The notes under the pieces are model-generated. The model did no database searches. It saw nothing but the letters and a program-made list of their open reading frames with translations, and was not told the origin of the DNA. Made by a program: the position numbers and the translations under genes. Of a DNA stretch of 64,000 bases, positions 45,747-55,711 are shown in pieces. Position 1 is the stretch's first letter. Every line of letters starts with the position of its first letter. Where the stretch lies: the NCBI GenBank assembly GCA_965240325.2, contig OZ251222.1:1364001-1428000 (forward strand), written 5' to 3'. The stretch comes from Rebecca billardiae RCC1528 (Eukaryota > Haptophyta).

Positions 45747-48662
45747 ATGATGCTGCTCACCGCCGTGTTGGCTGCGCACGGCGGGCGGGGTCTGGCCGGA
45801 TCGGCGCTGTCGCGCGCGCCTTCGGCGGCACGGCTGGCCGCACGGCCGATCGCCGCGCGCTCGCGCCTCCTCGCCGCGGAGGCGCCGGCGGCGGCGGCGT
45901 CCACCGCCGCGCGGTACGACCACGCGAGGATTGAGGCCAAGTGGCAGCGGTTCTGGGAGGAGCACGACACGTTCAAGACGGTGCGCCGCGACGGCGCGCC
46001 GAAGAAGTACGTGCTCGACATGTTCCCGTACCCCTCCGGCGCGGGCCTCCACGTCGGCCACCCGGAGGGCTACACGGCGAGCGACATCATGGCTCGGTAC
46101 TGGCGCATGTGCGGGTTCGACGTGCTCCACCCGATGGGCTGGGACTCGTTCGGCCTGCCGGCGGAGCAGCACGCCGTGCAGACGGGCACGCACCCGCGCG
46201 ACACCACCGCCCAGAACATCGCCAACTTCAAGCGGCAGCTGCGCTCGCTCGGCTTCAGCTACGACTGGTCGCGCGAGGTCGCGACGACCGACGAGGAGTA
46301 CGTGCGCTGGACGCAGTGGATCTTCCTGCAGCTCTTCAAGTCGGGGCTGGCGCGGCAGTCGGAGGTGCCGGTGAACTGGTGCGCCGGGCTCGGCACCGTG
46401 CTCGCCAACGAGGAGGTCATCAACGGCAAGAGCGAGCGCGGCGACTTCCCCGTCGAGCGGCTGCCGCTGCGGCAGTGGGTGCTGCGCATCACAGAGTACG
46501 CAGACAAGCTGCAGGCGGGGCTCGAGGGGCTGGAGTGGCCCGAGGGGACGCTGACGGCGCAGCGGCAGTGGATCGGCAAGTCGGAGGGCGCCGCGATCAC
46601 CTTCGACGTGCTCGGCGCGCCGCTCAACCTCGAGGTCTTCACCACGCGCGCGGACACGCTGATGGGCGCGACGTACGTCGTGGTCGCGCCCGAGCACCCG
46701 CTGCTCGGAGAGCTCACGACGGCGGAGCACGCGGGCCCGGTGGAGGCGTACGTGCAGGCGGCGAAGGCGAAGTCGGAGCTCGACCGCGTCGCCGCCAACG
46801 CCGAGAAGACCGGCGCGCCCACCGGCGCGACGGTCGCGCACCCGCTGACGGGCGAGGCGCTCCCAGTGTGGGTCTCCGACTATGTGATCGGCGGGTACGG
46901 CACGGGCGCGGTGATGGCGGTGCCGGCGCACGACGAGCGCGACTTTGCGTTCGCGCGCGCGTTCGGGCTGCCGATCAAGCGGGTCGTCGCGCCCGACGGC
47001 GCCGACCCCGCCGAGCTCGGCGGCGAGATGGACGAGGCCTTCACCGCGCGCGGCGTCGCCGTCGCGAGCGGCGACTTCAGCGGCCTGCGGACGGATGAGT
47101 GCCGCCGCGCGATCACGGCCAAGCTCGCCGAGCTGGGCAAGGGCGGCGAGCAGATCAACTACAAGCTGCGCGACTGGGTCTTCTCGCGGCAGCGGTACTG
47201 GGGCGAGCCCATCCCGATCTACTTCCCCGTCGAGCTCGAGCCGGGCTCCGCCGACCCGCGGCTGGGCGACGCGCACCGCATCTGCTACGAGCAGCCGATC
47301 GCGGTCGAGGAGTCGGAGCTACCGATCAGGCTGCCCGAGCTCGACGACTTCTCGCCGGGGGACAACCCGGAGGGGTGCCTGGCGCGCGCGACGGAGTGGC
47401 GGTACTTCCAGCGCGACGGCGCGTGGTACGCGCGCGAGACGAACACCATGCCGCAGTGGGCGGGCTCCTGCTGGTACTACCTGCGCTTCACTGACCCGAC
47501 CAACACGGACTCGGCGTGGTCGGAGGCGGCCGCCAACGCGTGGCTGCCCGTCGACCTGTACGTGGGCGGCGCCGAGCACGCGGTGCTGCACCTGCTGTAC
47601 GCGCGCTTCTGGCACAAGGTGCTGTACGACCTCGGGCTCGTGCCCACGCCCGAGCCGTTCAAGCAGCTCGTGCACCAGGGCATGATCCTCGGCGCCGATG
47701 GCGAGAAGATGAGCAAGTCGCGCGGCAACGTCGTCAACCCCGACGACATTGTCGCCGAGTACGGCGCGGACGCGATGCGGCTGTACGAGATGTTCATGGG
47801 GCCGCTGGACGCGGTGAAGCCGTGGCAGACGAGCCAGATCTCGGGCGTCGTGCGCTTCCGCGACAAGGTCGCCTCGCTCATCGCGCGCGTCGCCGACGAC
47901 GCGTGCAGCGACGAGGAGACCGTGCGACTGCGCCACCAGACAGTCAAGAAGGTCACGCAGCAGGTCGAGCAGCTCGGTGCGCGCCGAGCGCGAAAGAGCG
48001 GTCGCTATCAACGCGCGCGGCGGCCCGCGCCCTCCGCCGCGCCGGCCCCGCGCCGCGCGCGCCTTGCTCACGCCCGCGCCCGCGCGCGTGCTGCGGCGCG
48101 CACGCGCGCACGCGCGCACAGGCTTCAACACCGCCATCTCGAGCATGATGGTTTACGCCAACCACCTCGCCGCGCTGGACGGGCCGCTCGAGCGCGAGCC
48201 GGCCGAGGTGCGCGCGCGCGCTCGGCGCGTCGCGCGTGCGCGCCGCGCGCGCCGGGCGCCGCGTCGCGCGCCCTCGCGCCGACCGCCGCGTGCGTCGCGG
48301 GCGCCCACCGCCCGCCGCCCGCCGCCGCGCGCGACCCCCAGGCGCTCGTGCTGCTGCTCTCGCCCTTCGCGCCGCACCTCGCCGAGGAGATGTGGGAGCA
48401 GCTCGGGCACAGCGGCAGCATCGCATACGAGCCGTGGCCGACCTTCGACGAGAGCAAGATGGTCGTCACCTCCGTCACCGTCGCCGTGCAGGTGAACGGC
48501 AAGGTGCGCGGCACCGTCGAGCTCGGCCCTGAGGAGGCGGAGGCGGACGCGCGGAGCGCAGCCGCGGCGGTCGAGTCAGTCGCAAAGTTCCTCGACGGCA
48601 AGGAGGTGAAGAAATTCATCTACAGGCCGGGGAAGATCATCAACTTTGTCGTCGCCAAGTGA
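45747..48662 (+). CDS. LARS2: Organellar (bacterial-type) leucyl-tRNA synthetase, three exons
   Basis: Predicted join(45747..47976, 48122..48207, 48342..48662), 878 residues. Charges tRNA-Leu in the mitochondrion and/or plastid. The first 50 residues are an Ala/Arg presequence. Class I HIGH motif HVGHPEGY at 102-109 (after DMFPYPSGAGL), the CP1 editing domain with FTTRADTLMGATYVV and AVPAHDERDFAFA, and GEKMSKSRGNVVNPDD at about 652-667. Intron 1 (145 bp) starts GTGCGCGCCG and ends GCGCGCACAG; intron 2 (134 bp) starts GTGCGCGCGC and ends GCGACCCCCAG. Splicing joins VEQL to GFNTAISSMMVYAN and EREPAE to ALVLLLSPFAPHLAEE, exactly the family's anticodon-binding core. The C-terminal VQVNGKVRG...FIYRPGKIINFVV is canonical. 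Length fits the bacterial family. Confidence 0.95.
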   Translation: MMLLTAVLAAHGGRGLAGSALSRAPSAARLAARPIAARSRLLAAEAPAAAASTAARYDHARIEAKWQRFWEEHDTFKTVRRDGAPKKYVLDMFPYPSGAGLHVGHPEGYTASDIMARYWRMCGFDVLHPMGWDSFGLPAEQHAVQTGTHPRDTTAQNIANFKRQLRSLGFSYDWSREVATTDEEYVRWTQWIFLQLFKSGLARQSEVPVNWCAGLGTVLANEEVINGKSERGDFPVERLPLRQWVLRITEYADKLQAGLEGLEWPEGTLTAQRQWIGKSEGAAITFDVLGAPLNLEVFTTRADTLMGATYVVVAPEHPLLGELTTAEHAGPVEAYVQAAKAKSELDRVAANAEKTGAPTGATVAHPLTGEALPVWVSDYVIGGYGTGAVMAVPAHDERDFAFARAFGLPIKRVVAPDGADPAELGGEMDEAFTARGVAVASGDFSGLRTDECRRAITAKLAELGKGGEQINYKLRDWVFSRQRYWGEPIPIYFPVELEPGSADPRLGDAHRICYEQPIAVEESELPIRLPELDDFSPGDNPEGCLARATEWRYFQRDGAWYARETNTMPQWAGSCWYYLRFTDPTNTDSAWSEAAANAWLPVDLYVGGAEHAVLHLLYARFWHKVLYDLGLVPTPEPFKQLVHQGMILGADGEKMSKSRGNVVNPDDIVAEYGADAMRLYEMFMGPLDAVKPWQTSQISGVVRFRDKVASLIARVADDACSDEETVRLRHQTVKKVTQQVEQLGARRARKSGRYQRARRPAPSAAPAPRRARLAHARARARAAARTRARAHRLQHRHLEHDGLRQPPRRAGRAARARAGRGARARSARRACAPRAPGAASRALAPTAACVAGAHRPPPAAARDPQALVLLLSPFAPHLAEEMWEQLGHSGSIAYEPWPTFDESKMVVTSVTVAVQVNGKVRGTVELGPEEAEADARSAAAAVESVAKFLDGKEVKKFIYRPGKIINFVVAK

Positions 48663-49620
48663 TTGATGGATGAATGAGCACGTCTCGCGTCGGCCGCGGG
48701 GCCGTCTGCTGCTTCCCGCCTCGCCCGGCCGTGCGGCAGGCACCGTCGCGCGCTGTGCCGTGCGCGGCAGAGCGTGCGCGCATGCGGCCCTCCAACGCTC
48801 GCGGCCTCCGGCGGACAGCGCTGATGGCCTGCTGCTGACGGAGGCGATGGCCAACTGGTTATTGGCGCGGTGCGTGTCGGTGTCGGTGGCGACCGCGCCG
48901 CGATATCATCATGATGTGCGCGATTCGGCTGCGCCATCAAGCAAGACGCACTGCGACTCCGACCCACGTCCAACCCGTTCACGTCTCACGAATCACGCGC
49001 GGTGGTAGCTAACGCTCGGACGCGCGTTATTCGTCGTCAGTCACTTTATTACATCTGCTGCTGATGCATGACGATGATGAGCACTAAAGTTCTATATAGA
49101 TCGAGTATATCTATATCTATATATCTATATCTATATCTATATCTATATCTACATCTATATCTATATATCTATATCTATCTATCTATATATCTATCTATTT
49201 ATATATCTATCTATCTATATATATATATATATATAATGTACGTACGCGATTCACCTGCATGCGTGAGACTATCCAGTAGTTATCCTGTGACAAAGTCGTA
49301 ACTCGTATAGTACTAGGCGTAGCATTGGCGTAAGTTGACTGACGTGTGATGGCTGCTTCGTTACAACTGCGGCGCACAGAACCAGCGGGGCAGGGGTCGT
49401 CGTGCTCAGCCAACTGATGCGCCAAGCCCAAGTGTCAGACTGGTCTGACTCAGCAGCAGCGTCGACAGCGAGCAGCGGAGCACCGAGCAGTGTCACCCCT
49501 GTGACAACTCGTGAGCATGTCCGCATGATGCGCTGAGATGATGTTGACGCCATGAAGGAATCGTGGTAGAGACATGCGCCGAGTGGTAGCGCAGATGACG
49601 CCACGCACGCGGCTGCACGC
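48663..49620. other. Intergenic, microsatellite-bearing, no gene seen
   Basis: Convergent 3' ends of the LeuRS and MDR genes. Holds the CTATAT microsatellite; flanking open frames lack coding character. Confidence 0.45.
49097..49235. repeat. (CTATAT)n / (TA)n microsatellite
   Basis: About 140 bp of CTATAT and CTAT units ending in a pure AT run. Imperfect, so not freshly expanded throughout. Confidence 0.9.
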
Positions 49621-52253
49621 TCATTCGCCCTTGGCGCTCCCCGTGCTGCCCTTGCCCGCACCCTCGCCGTCAGCCTCGTCCAGATCCTCGGCATCGGCCC
49701 ATGGGTCGTCCTCTGCGAGGGCGTCGTCTGCGCCCGCGAACGGGTCGGCCGGCGGCGCGGCGGCGGGAGCGGCTGCCGGCACGGCGGCAGGTGCAGGGCT
49801 AGGTGGGGGCGGTGGCGGTGGGGCGGCTCTGCTGGCCTCAGCCGGGAGAGTGGCAGCAGGTGCTGGTGCCGCCGCGCGGCTCAGCGCGGGCACATCCGCT
49901 TCTTCCTCCTCCTCCTCCTCGTCAAAGTCCTCGTCCTCCTCATCATCGTCGAGGTCCTCCTCCTCCTCCTCCTCCTCCTCCTCGTCGTCGTCGTCCAACT
50001 CATCCAACTCCTCCTCCTCCTCCTCCTCCTCCTCCTCCTCAGTCTCAAAGTCATCGTCCTCCTCCTCCTCCTCCTCCTCCTCCTCCTCCTCCTCCTCGTC
50101 CTCCTCGTCCTCGTCCTCCACGGCCGCGGCAGCCGCAGCCTTGCTCGGGCGCACCGCAGACGTGGCCGAGCCCTTGCGCGCCGCCGCCACAGCGGCACGC
50201 TTCGACTGCAGGGAGGAGGCGATCGCAGACTCAGGCGGCCTGAAGAGCGGGCACGGGAGGGGGGCAGCGAGCGCCGTGGTGCACGGTGGGTCGCGCGTGC
50301 GCGGCACGCGCGCAACGAGCGCGGCCGGCGGCTGCATGCAGCCCAAGCAGGCGGCCCGCCACCCCACAGCTTCCGGTCGCGCGGCGCGCGCGCGCACCGG
50401 ATCGTCGTCGGCAGCTCGCCGATCGAGCCGCCCTTCTGCTTGCGACTCCGCTTCGGCGCGGACGTCCCGGAGAAGGTCTCCTTGCCCTTCTCAAGGACCT
50501 GCCTCACGACCGCCTCCGATTGGTTCGCGACCGCCTGGTACCCGGAGCGCATCAGCTCGGCGGTGGCGTGCATGCGCTCGCTCATCGCCGAGCTGTTGAG
50601 CGAGAGGCCGGAGGTCGCGTTGCTCAGCATGTCGCGCGAGCGCTGCGCGAACGCGCTCATCAGCACGTTCGACTGGTTGAGCATGCTGTCCGTCGCCTTG
50701 CGCAGGCCCGTGGGCACAGGCAGCTGCGGCAGCGCCACCGCGCCCAGCCCGGGCAGCTGCAGCCCGCCCTGCTGCCTGTCCTTGCCGAGCGTGTACGCCT
50801 GCATCGCCGCGGTGCGCAGCAGCACCAGCCGGTACCGCACCTCGTTCGCCTTGATGCGCTCGAGCGCGCGCTTCGCGCCCTCGAGGTCCATCTCGGCCGT
50901 CTCGGTGAGCGCGCACACGCGATGGCTGCCCCGGCGCGGACGCGCGCACACGCCCATCGGATTCGGACGCGCCGGGGCGACGACGAGGGCGCGTGGGGGG
51001 CGGCGGTGAGCGGCGCGCGCGCGCGCGCGCGCGCGCGCGCGCGCACGGCCGCGCGGCGCAGCGCACGCACCGCGTGCAGAAGCGGAGCATCTCCTTGACC
51101 TGGTTGCGCGTGAGCGCGGCGCTCGTCTGCAGCGCGAGCCGGCGCTCGGCGAGCGCCTTCATCGGGAAGTTGACCTCCTGCGCCGACTCGCACGCCACGC
51201 AGAACTTGCAGTCGGACTTGAGCATGCGCAGGCAGTCGGACCACTTCACGCCGAGCGCCTTGAGCTCGGCCGTGTCCAGCGTGCACAGCAGCAGGTCGAA
51301 CGACTTGGCGTGCGCTTTGCGCTCGTCCGCGTCGGTGAGCAAGACAAAGCCGTGGCTGCCCAGCTGCGCGCCGTCCTCCTCGGCGCGCTCGCTGTCCACG
51401 TCGTCGCCTACGCGGGCCGGGCGTACCGCGCGGGGGTCGGGTGAGCGCGCGCAGCAAGGCGGTGTGCCCCCGCGCCGCGGCGCCGGGCCGCGCCGGGCCG
51501 CGCGGGGGCACGCGGAGCGGCGCGGCGCGGAGGATGAACGCGGCCGGTGCAGAGGGCGCGCGCCGCGCGCGCACCGATGATGTACACCTTGTGACCCATC
51601 TTCGACGCAAACTGCGCCGCGAGGTGGCCGATGCCGCCACAGCCGATCACGCCCACCTTGCTCGAGCGCTTGAGCTTGGCGCGGGAGAGATGGGACCACG
51701 CGGTCGCGCCTGCGCCCAGCAGCGGCACGGCCTGGTCGGTCGGGAGCGAGTCCGGGATGGGGAACGACCAGCGCGAGCGCACGCGTACGCGATCGGCCAG
51801 CCCACCCACGCGGACGGGCGCCTCCGTGATGATCACGTCGCCGTTGACGTCGCCCATCTGCAGGCCGACGCCCACGCGCTGCCCCGGCCGAACGGACGTG
51901 ACCGCGCTGCCAGCGGCGACAATGACGCCAATCAGCTCGCGGCCGGGCACGGCGGGGAACTGGGCATCCTCGTCCGAGGCGAGCTGTGTGTCCGCGCGTG
52001 ACAGCCCACACGCGTGCACAACCACCTCCACCTCCTTGGGCTCCAGCGGCGCGGCCTGCTTGAAGCGCACGGTCGACAGCTCGCCGCCCTCCTCCTTCAC
52101 GGCGAAGCAGCGCACATGCTCGGAGCTCTTCTCGTCGTCGGCGCCGGCCTTCCGCTTCACGGCGCTCGCGCTCGGTCGAGTCGCGCTGGACGAGCCGGCT
52201 ACGACCGGCAGCGCCACGAGGGCGAGCAGCGCGAGCTGCCGCGCCACAGCCAT
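49621..52253 (-). CDS. MDR-family oxidoreductase lacking catalytic zinc ligands, with signal peptide and acidic C-terminal extension
   Basis: Predicted complement(join(49621..50239, 50398..50925, 51071..51407, 51575..52253)), 720 residues. Residues 1-23 are a signal peptide (MAVARQLALLALVALPVVAG). Residues 45-390 follow cinnamyl-alcohol-dehydrogenase-type MDRs: HACGLSRAD at 80-88, PGRELIGVIVAAG at 103-115, the Rossmann loop GCGGIGHLAAQFASKMGHKV at 204-223, and VRYRLVL closing the domain. The catalytic-zinc His (PGHE) is Arg, and the four-Cys structural-zinc loop is absent, so zinc-dependent chemistry is unlikely. Three introns (51408-51574, 50926-51070, 50240-50397) all start GTGCG and restore frame with phases 1, 2 and 2. 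The 330-residue extension has an Asn/Ser-rich helical part and then a Glu/Asp run of about 75 residues and Ala/Pro tail ending DDPWADAEDLDEADGEGAGK. Confidence 0.8.
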
Positions 52254-52540
52254 GTCGCCCTCGGCCTAAATGAACCCGACGACCGATCGTGGTGCCACGT
52301 GTTGCTTTCAGCTGTAGGCCCTTGACCAGCAAGCTGTGGTCGTGCTGATCACAGCGGACGCCATCGTGCGGCTTTTCGTGCCCGCTCCGGAGGCGCTTCA
52401 GCACCGCTGCGAAAACACGCCCGGCTTCAAATTCAATGTGGGCATTATTTTGGCACGTTGGCCGCCATTTCCCGCCAATCCCGCATACCGTAGTCTTCGA
52501 GGGACAGTCCCGGACGAACGCGCGCGTGCGGGACGGCGTG
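52254..52540. promoter_or_regulatory. Bidirectional promoter region, 287 bp
   Basis: Separates the ATGs of the MDR-like (-) and thioredoxin-like (+) genes. It includes CATTATTTTGGCACGTTGG near 52442-52460. No TATA element was recognised. Confidence 0.4.
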
Positions 52541-53626
52541 ATGCTCAACAGGCTGCTCTCGCGCTGTGTCGGCAGCCGGGAGTGGGCGCGCCGGCTTGCG
52601 ATACCGTGCGCCGCGGCGGGTATCGGCGCCATCGCGTGGGCTGCCTCGCCCGCAGCCCTCGCCGACGGCCCACCAGCCGGCGCGGGCGGCCGCTTGTTCA
52701 TGAGCGGGGGTGACAAGAGCGGACCGGCGCTCGTGTCGCCCGAGCGCGCGCGAGAGCTCATCTACGCCCACGTGAGCGAGCGAGCGGCGCACGTGCTCGC
52801 CGACCCGCCCACCGCGCTCCGACGCTTCGGCGACACGTGGCGGAGGCACGTGAGCGACGAGCTGTGCACGGAGCTCAAGCAGCGGCGTGCCGCCCTGCAG
52901 GCGGCACTCGATGCGTTCTCCAAGACGAGCGGCGACGACCTCCGCGACGGCGAGGTGGAGACGCTGTGGCGCGCAATCGCCGAGGCGGAGGGTACGATCC
53001 GCGTCATCCGCGCGCATGCCGCTGAGCATGCCGCGCGCATCAGCTGGCTGACGCTGATGCGCGACAAGGCGCTCGTGCCTCTACTCGACGGCGCGGGCAG
53101 CGCGCGGCGCGTGGCGGCGAGCGAGCTGCAGGGGAAGATCGTCGCCCTGTACTTCACCGCGGGCTGGTGCGGCCCCTGCCACGGCTTCACGCCCAGGCTC
53201 GCCCAGGCCTTTCAGCAGTTCCGAAGCGCCGAGGGCGCGCACAAGCAGTTCGAGGTCGTGCAGGTCAGCTGGGACCACGACGAGGCGGGCTTCGGCCGGT
53301 ACGTGCGGCAAGCGCGCCCGCCGTGGCTCGCGCTGCCGTTCGCCGAGCGCGAGCTCGCGCGCGAGCTCTCGCTCCGCTACAACGTCGCGCAGATCCCCGC
53401 TCTCGTCGTGCTCGAGGTCGACGGCGATCAGGCGCGTGTGCTCACAGACTCGGGCCGGCAGGACGTCGAGCTATACCTCGAGGCGCGGCACAGCGCGGGG
53501 CTCAAGCGGGGCGAGCAGCTGGACACGGGCGAGGTGGCCGGCTGGATCCGGCGAGTCACCCTGCCCGAGCCGGCGGCGAAGCCCTCGCGCTGGTGGTGGT
53601 CGCGCAGTGATGACTCCGCCAAGTGA
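52541..53626 (+). CDS. Membrane-anchored thioredoxin-like (tryparedoxin/nucleoredoxin-type) protein
   Basis: 361 residues from ATG 52541. The N-terminus (MLNRLLSRCVGSREWARR, then hydrophobic LAIPCAAAGIGAIAWAASP) reads as a mitochondrial presequence with inner-membrane anchor; a plastid location is possible. Residues 60-180 are helical and charged. From about 185 a thioredoxin fold with the nucleoredoxin/tryparedoxin pattern: LQGKIVALYFTAGWCGPCHG with the redox pair Cys210/Cys213, FTPRLAQAFQQF, VVQVSWDHDEAGFGRYV, WLALPFAER and a cis-Pro region YNVAQIPALVVLE. Both catalytic cysteines are kept, so dithiol-disulfide reductase activity is expected. It sits head-to-head with the oxidoreductase gene at 49621-52253, suggesting shared regulation. 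Confidence 0.85.
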   Translation: MLNRLLSRCVGSREWARRLAIPCAAAGIGAIAWAASPAALADGPPAGAGGRLFMSGGDKSGPALVSPERARELIYAHVSERAAHVLADPPTALRRFGDTWRRHVSDELCTELKQRRAALQAALDAFSKTSGDDLRDGEVETLWRAIAEAEGTIRVIRAHAAEHAARISWLTLMRDKALVPLLDGAGSARRVAASELQGKIVALYFTAGWCGPCHGFTPRLAQAFQQFRSAEGAHKQFEVVQVSWDHDEAGFGRYVRQARPPWLALPFAERELARELSLRYNVAQIPALVVLEVDGDQARVLTDSGRQDVELYLEARHSAGLKRGEQLDTGEVAGWIRRVTLPEPAAKPSRWWWSRSDDSAK

Positions 53627-53779
53627 CGTGGCACCGCGCTGACTGATGGCCCGGAATTCGGGAATAATGACTTGCCCTCCACGCTCTCGGCGACCGCGAG
53701 CCGTGCGACTGCGGACCGGGACAGCGGAGGCGGAGCTGGGCCGAGTCGCCCTCAGCATACGAGTCGTAAATCACGTCAT

Positions 53780-55548
53780 ATGACCGCGTTCCGCGGTCCT
53801 TTTCTGCCGATAGAATCAACGCAGTTGGGGGCCCGCGGTGGCCGTGCAATCGCGGCTCTCCGCCGTAGTGGCAGTTCGCCAGTTGAAGTCGGTTCTGAGA
53901 TGACTGTTAAAGCTATATTAGTCCGACCGTCGCCCTGCCTGCGCGACCGCGAGACTCATTCACACTTCACACAATCACAGCAGCGGACCTGAGACCGCAC
54001 CCGGCACCGGTCGTCAAATCGGACGTCCGTCTGACAACTAGCTGCCAAATGTCCAACTGGCTGATCAGCTCGGATCCGACCCGTCCGCGATCGTGCCATC
54101 GGCATCGGAATTACTACTACTGTAGTAGCTGCCATACTGTGTCCAACTCTGGCTGATCAGCTCGGATCCGACCCGTCCGCGATCGTGCCGAGTGAGTCGT
54201 GCCGCGGAGCTCGGAGTACTGAAGGAGTCGGGTGTGACAGCAGGGTGCTTTAGCGCTGCGGCCCGTGCCAGCCAACGACCAGACGTACTCTGGCCACTTG
54301 ACCCGTTGCACGGGTGAGTGACCGTACGCCCTGCCTAGTGGCTAGTGCCTACCGCGCGCGCCGCGCGACCGGCGACTCGGGGTGATGGAGAGCGGATGGC
54401 GACAGCAGCAGCAGTCCTCATGAAGACGATGAAACTGGCGGCACGGGTGCACGAGGTGGCAGGCGAAAGCGCGCCGACGAGACCGCATTTGACACACCTG
54501 AGCCGCACGCGCGTGCCGTCGCCGAGCGGCGAGCGCTGCAAACGCGCAACCGACTGTAATCAACCGTACCGCGCGCGCCACGACGGCGCGGCACTAGCTG
54601 ATGCAGGCCGTACTGCCGGCACTGCTTCTGCGATCATGCGCCACGGTCGCAGCTGACTGCGTGAGCAGCAAGCGGGAGGCGGGTCCGGAGGCACGTGCAG
54701 GCGCCGTCCCGCATATCCGCCATCGCCCATCGTGCCGGGGCACGTCACCTAGAGGGGTCAGAGCCCCACTGGGGGTCGCGTGGCCCAAAATCCAACTTCC
54801 TGTCGTCTTGAGATGAGGCTCTCAAACTTCGGGATGTCAATATTCGCCTGAAATGAGCTGGGCCTGGGGTCACGCTGACAAGTTTTGCGAAAAAATATCA
54901 CATACTGGAGATATACGACCTCAATCTCGACGCAATCTCGGTAACATTAGTAGGGGAGATACACGATCTCCAAGGTGATCTCGCTATTTGCACCAGAATC
55001 GCACCGTCTAGATCACATTTTGGCAGTCTGAAATTGGCACAGGCGGATTCTACACCCTGGAATTAAGCCTTAACGCCTACTAACTAGTTCGTCCAAGTAA
55101 ATACCCGTGTGATAGTTCATGCTAAGAGATTTCGGGACGAGATTGTGGCACCCGAGAGTGTAACGGTCGGAGCTCTGACCCCACTAAGTCGTCACGTCAC
55201 CTCCGACGATCCGGATGTGGCCCAGTCCGGACGTCACGCGATCCGGGAAGACGAGTACGATTCGCTCGTAACGAACCGTTACACTAATGTCACGTCCAGC
55301 TGACGTCCAGATCGCACTTTACTTAAGGGAATCAGCTGGGCGCGGTTTTTTTTGGCCTGATAGACCTCTCAATGCGATCTCAAAAACTCGAAACTCGGTC
55401 TCCGCCAGCCCTAAAAATCGCCCCCCGTCCCTTTTTTCCGCCGCCCCCCGTCCCTTTTTTCTTGATCTCAAAGATCTTTTTGAAACGTGGTTCGGGCCCG
55501 CTGGTGCGGGCTCCACGCTGCGCGCTCCGCCCTGGCACCGCGGGCCAT
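53780..55548 (+). repeat. Dispersed repeat R1, copy 2 (interrupted)
   Basis: Full-length R1 with the same 5' hairpin and 3' GCGGGCCAT end as copy 1. Differences: an internal duplication of about 100 bp (TGATCAGCTCGGATCCGACC twice, at 54062 and 54153) and a 442 bp insertion at 54751-55192. Confidence 0.85.
54751..55192 (+). mobile_element. MITE-like DNA element inserted in R1
   Basis: Flanked on both sides by CACGTCACCT (54741-54750 and 55193-55202), which is present once in uninterrupted R1 copy 1 (1472-1481). Ends carry imperfect inverted repeats, AGAGGGGTCAGAGCCCCAC on the left and AGTGGGGTCAGAGCTCCGAC on the right (complement of 55167-55186), with 6 extra bases before the right flank. Internal DNA is markedly AT-richer than R1 and has no open frame. 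A 9-10 bp target duplication is typical of Mutator-like elements (family inference). Confidence 0.85.
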
Positions 55549-55711
55549 GAATAACCCGGTTCATCAGCGCAGTAAATTATTCATCCGCCGCCAGCATCAG
55601 CATTATTAATTGGCCGCCATCTGAAGTCCTAGTCTGAGTCTGAGTCGGGGCAGCACGCGGTGGGGATATGACGGCATTCGAGCAGATGCCGCATCATCCG
55701 CGAGCGTGGCC

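Noticed and set aside
45153-47276. 707-codon open frame on the minus strand
   Set aside because: Antisense shadow of the leucyl-tRNA synthetase and AFG1-like genes. Both plus- and minus-strand proteins there have full family motifs in other frames.
49895-50130. Non-coding GAG/CTC trinucleotide repeat
   Set aside because: It lies in frame inside exon 4 of the MDR gene and encodes the Glu/Asp-rich tail, so it is reported as coding low complexity.
51018-51043. Z-DNA-forming (GC)n tract as a distinct element
   Set aside because: It is inside intron 2 of the MDR gene and similar GC runs are common in this genome's introns.
50491-52761. 756-codon minus-strand frame
   Set aside because: Only its middle (51071-51407) is real, as exon 2 of the MDR gene. 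The rest reads through introns and antisense to the thioredoxin gene with Arg/Ala-rich sequence.
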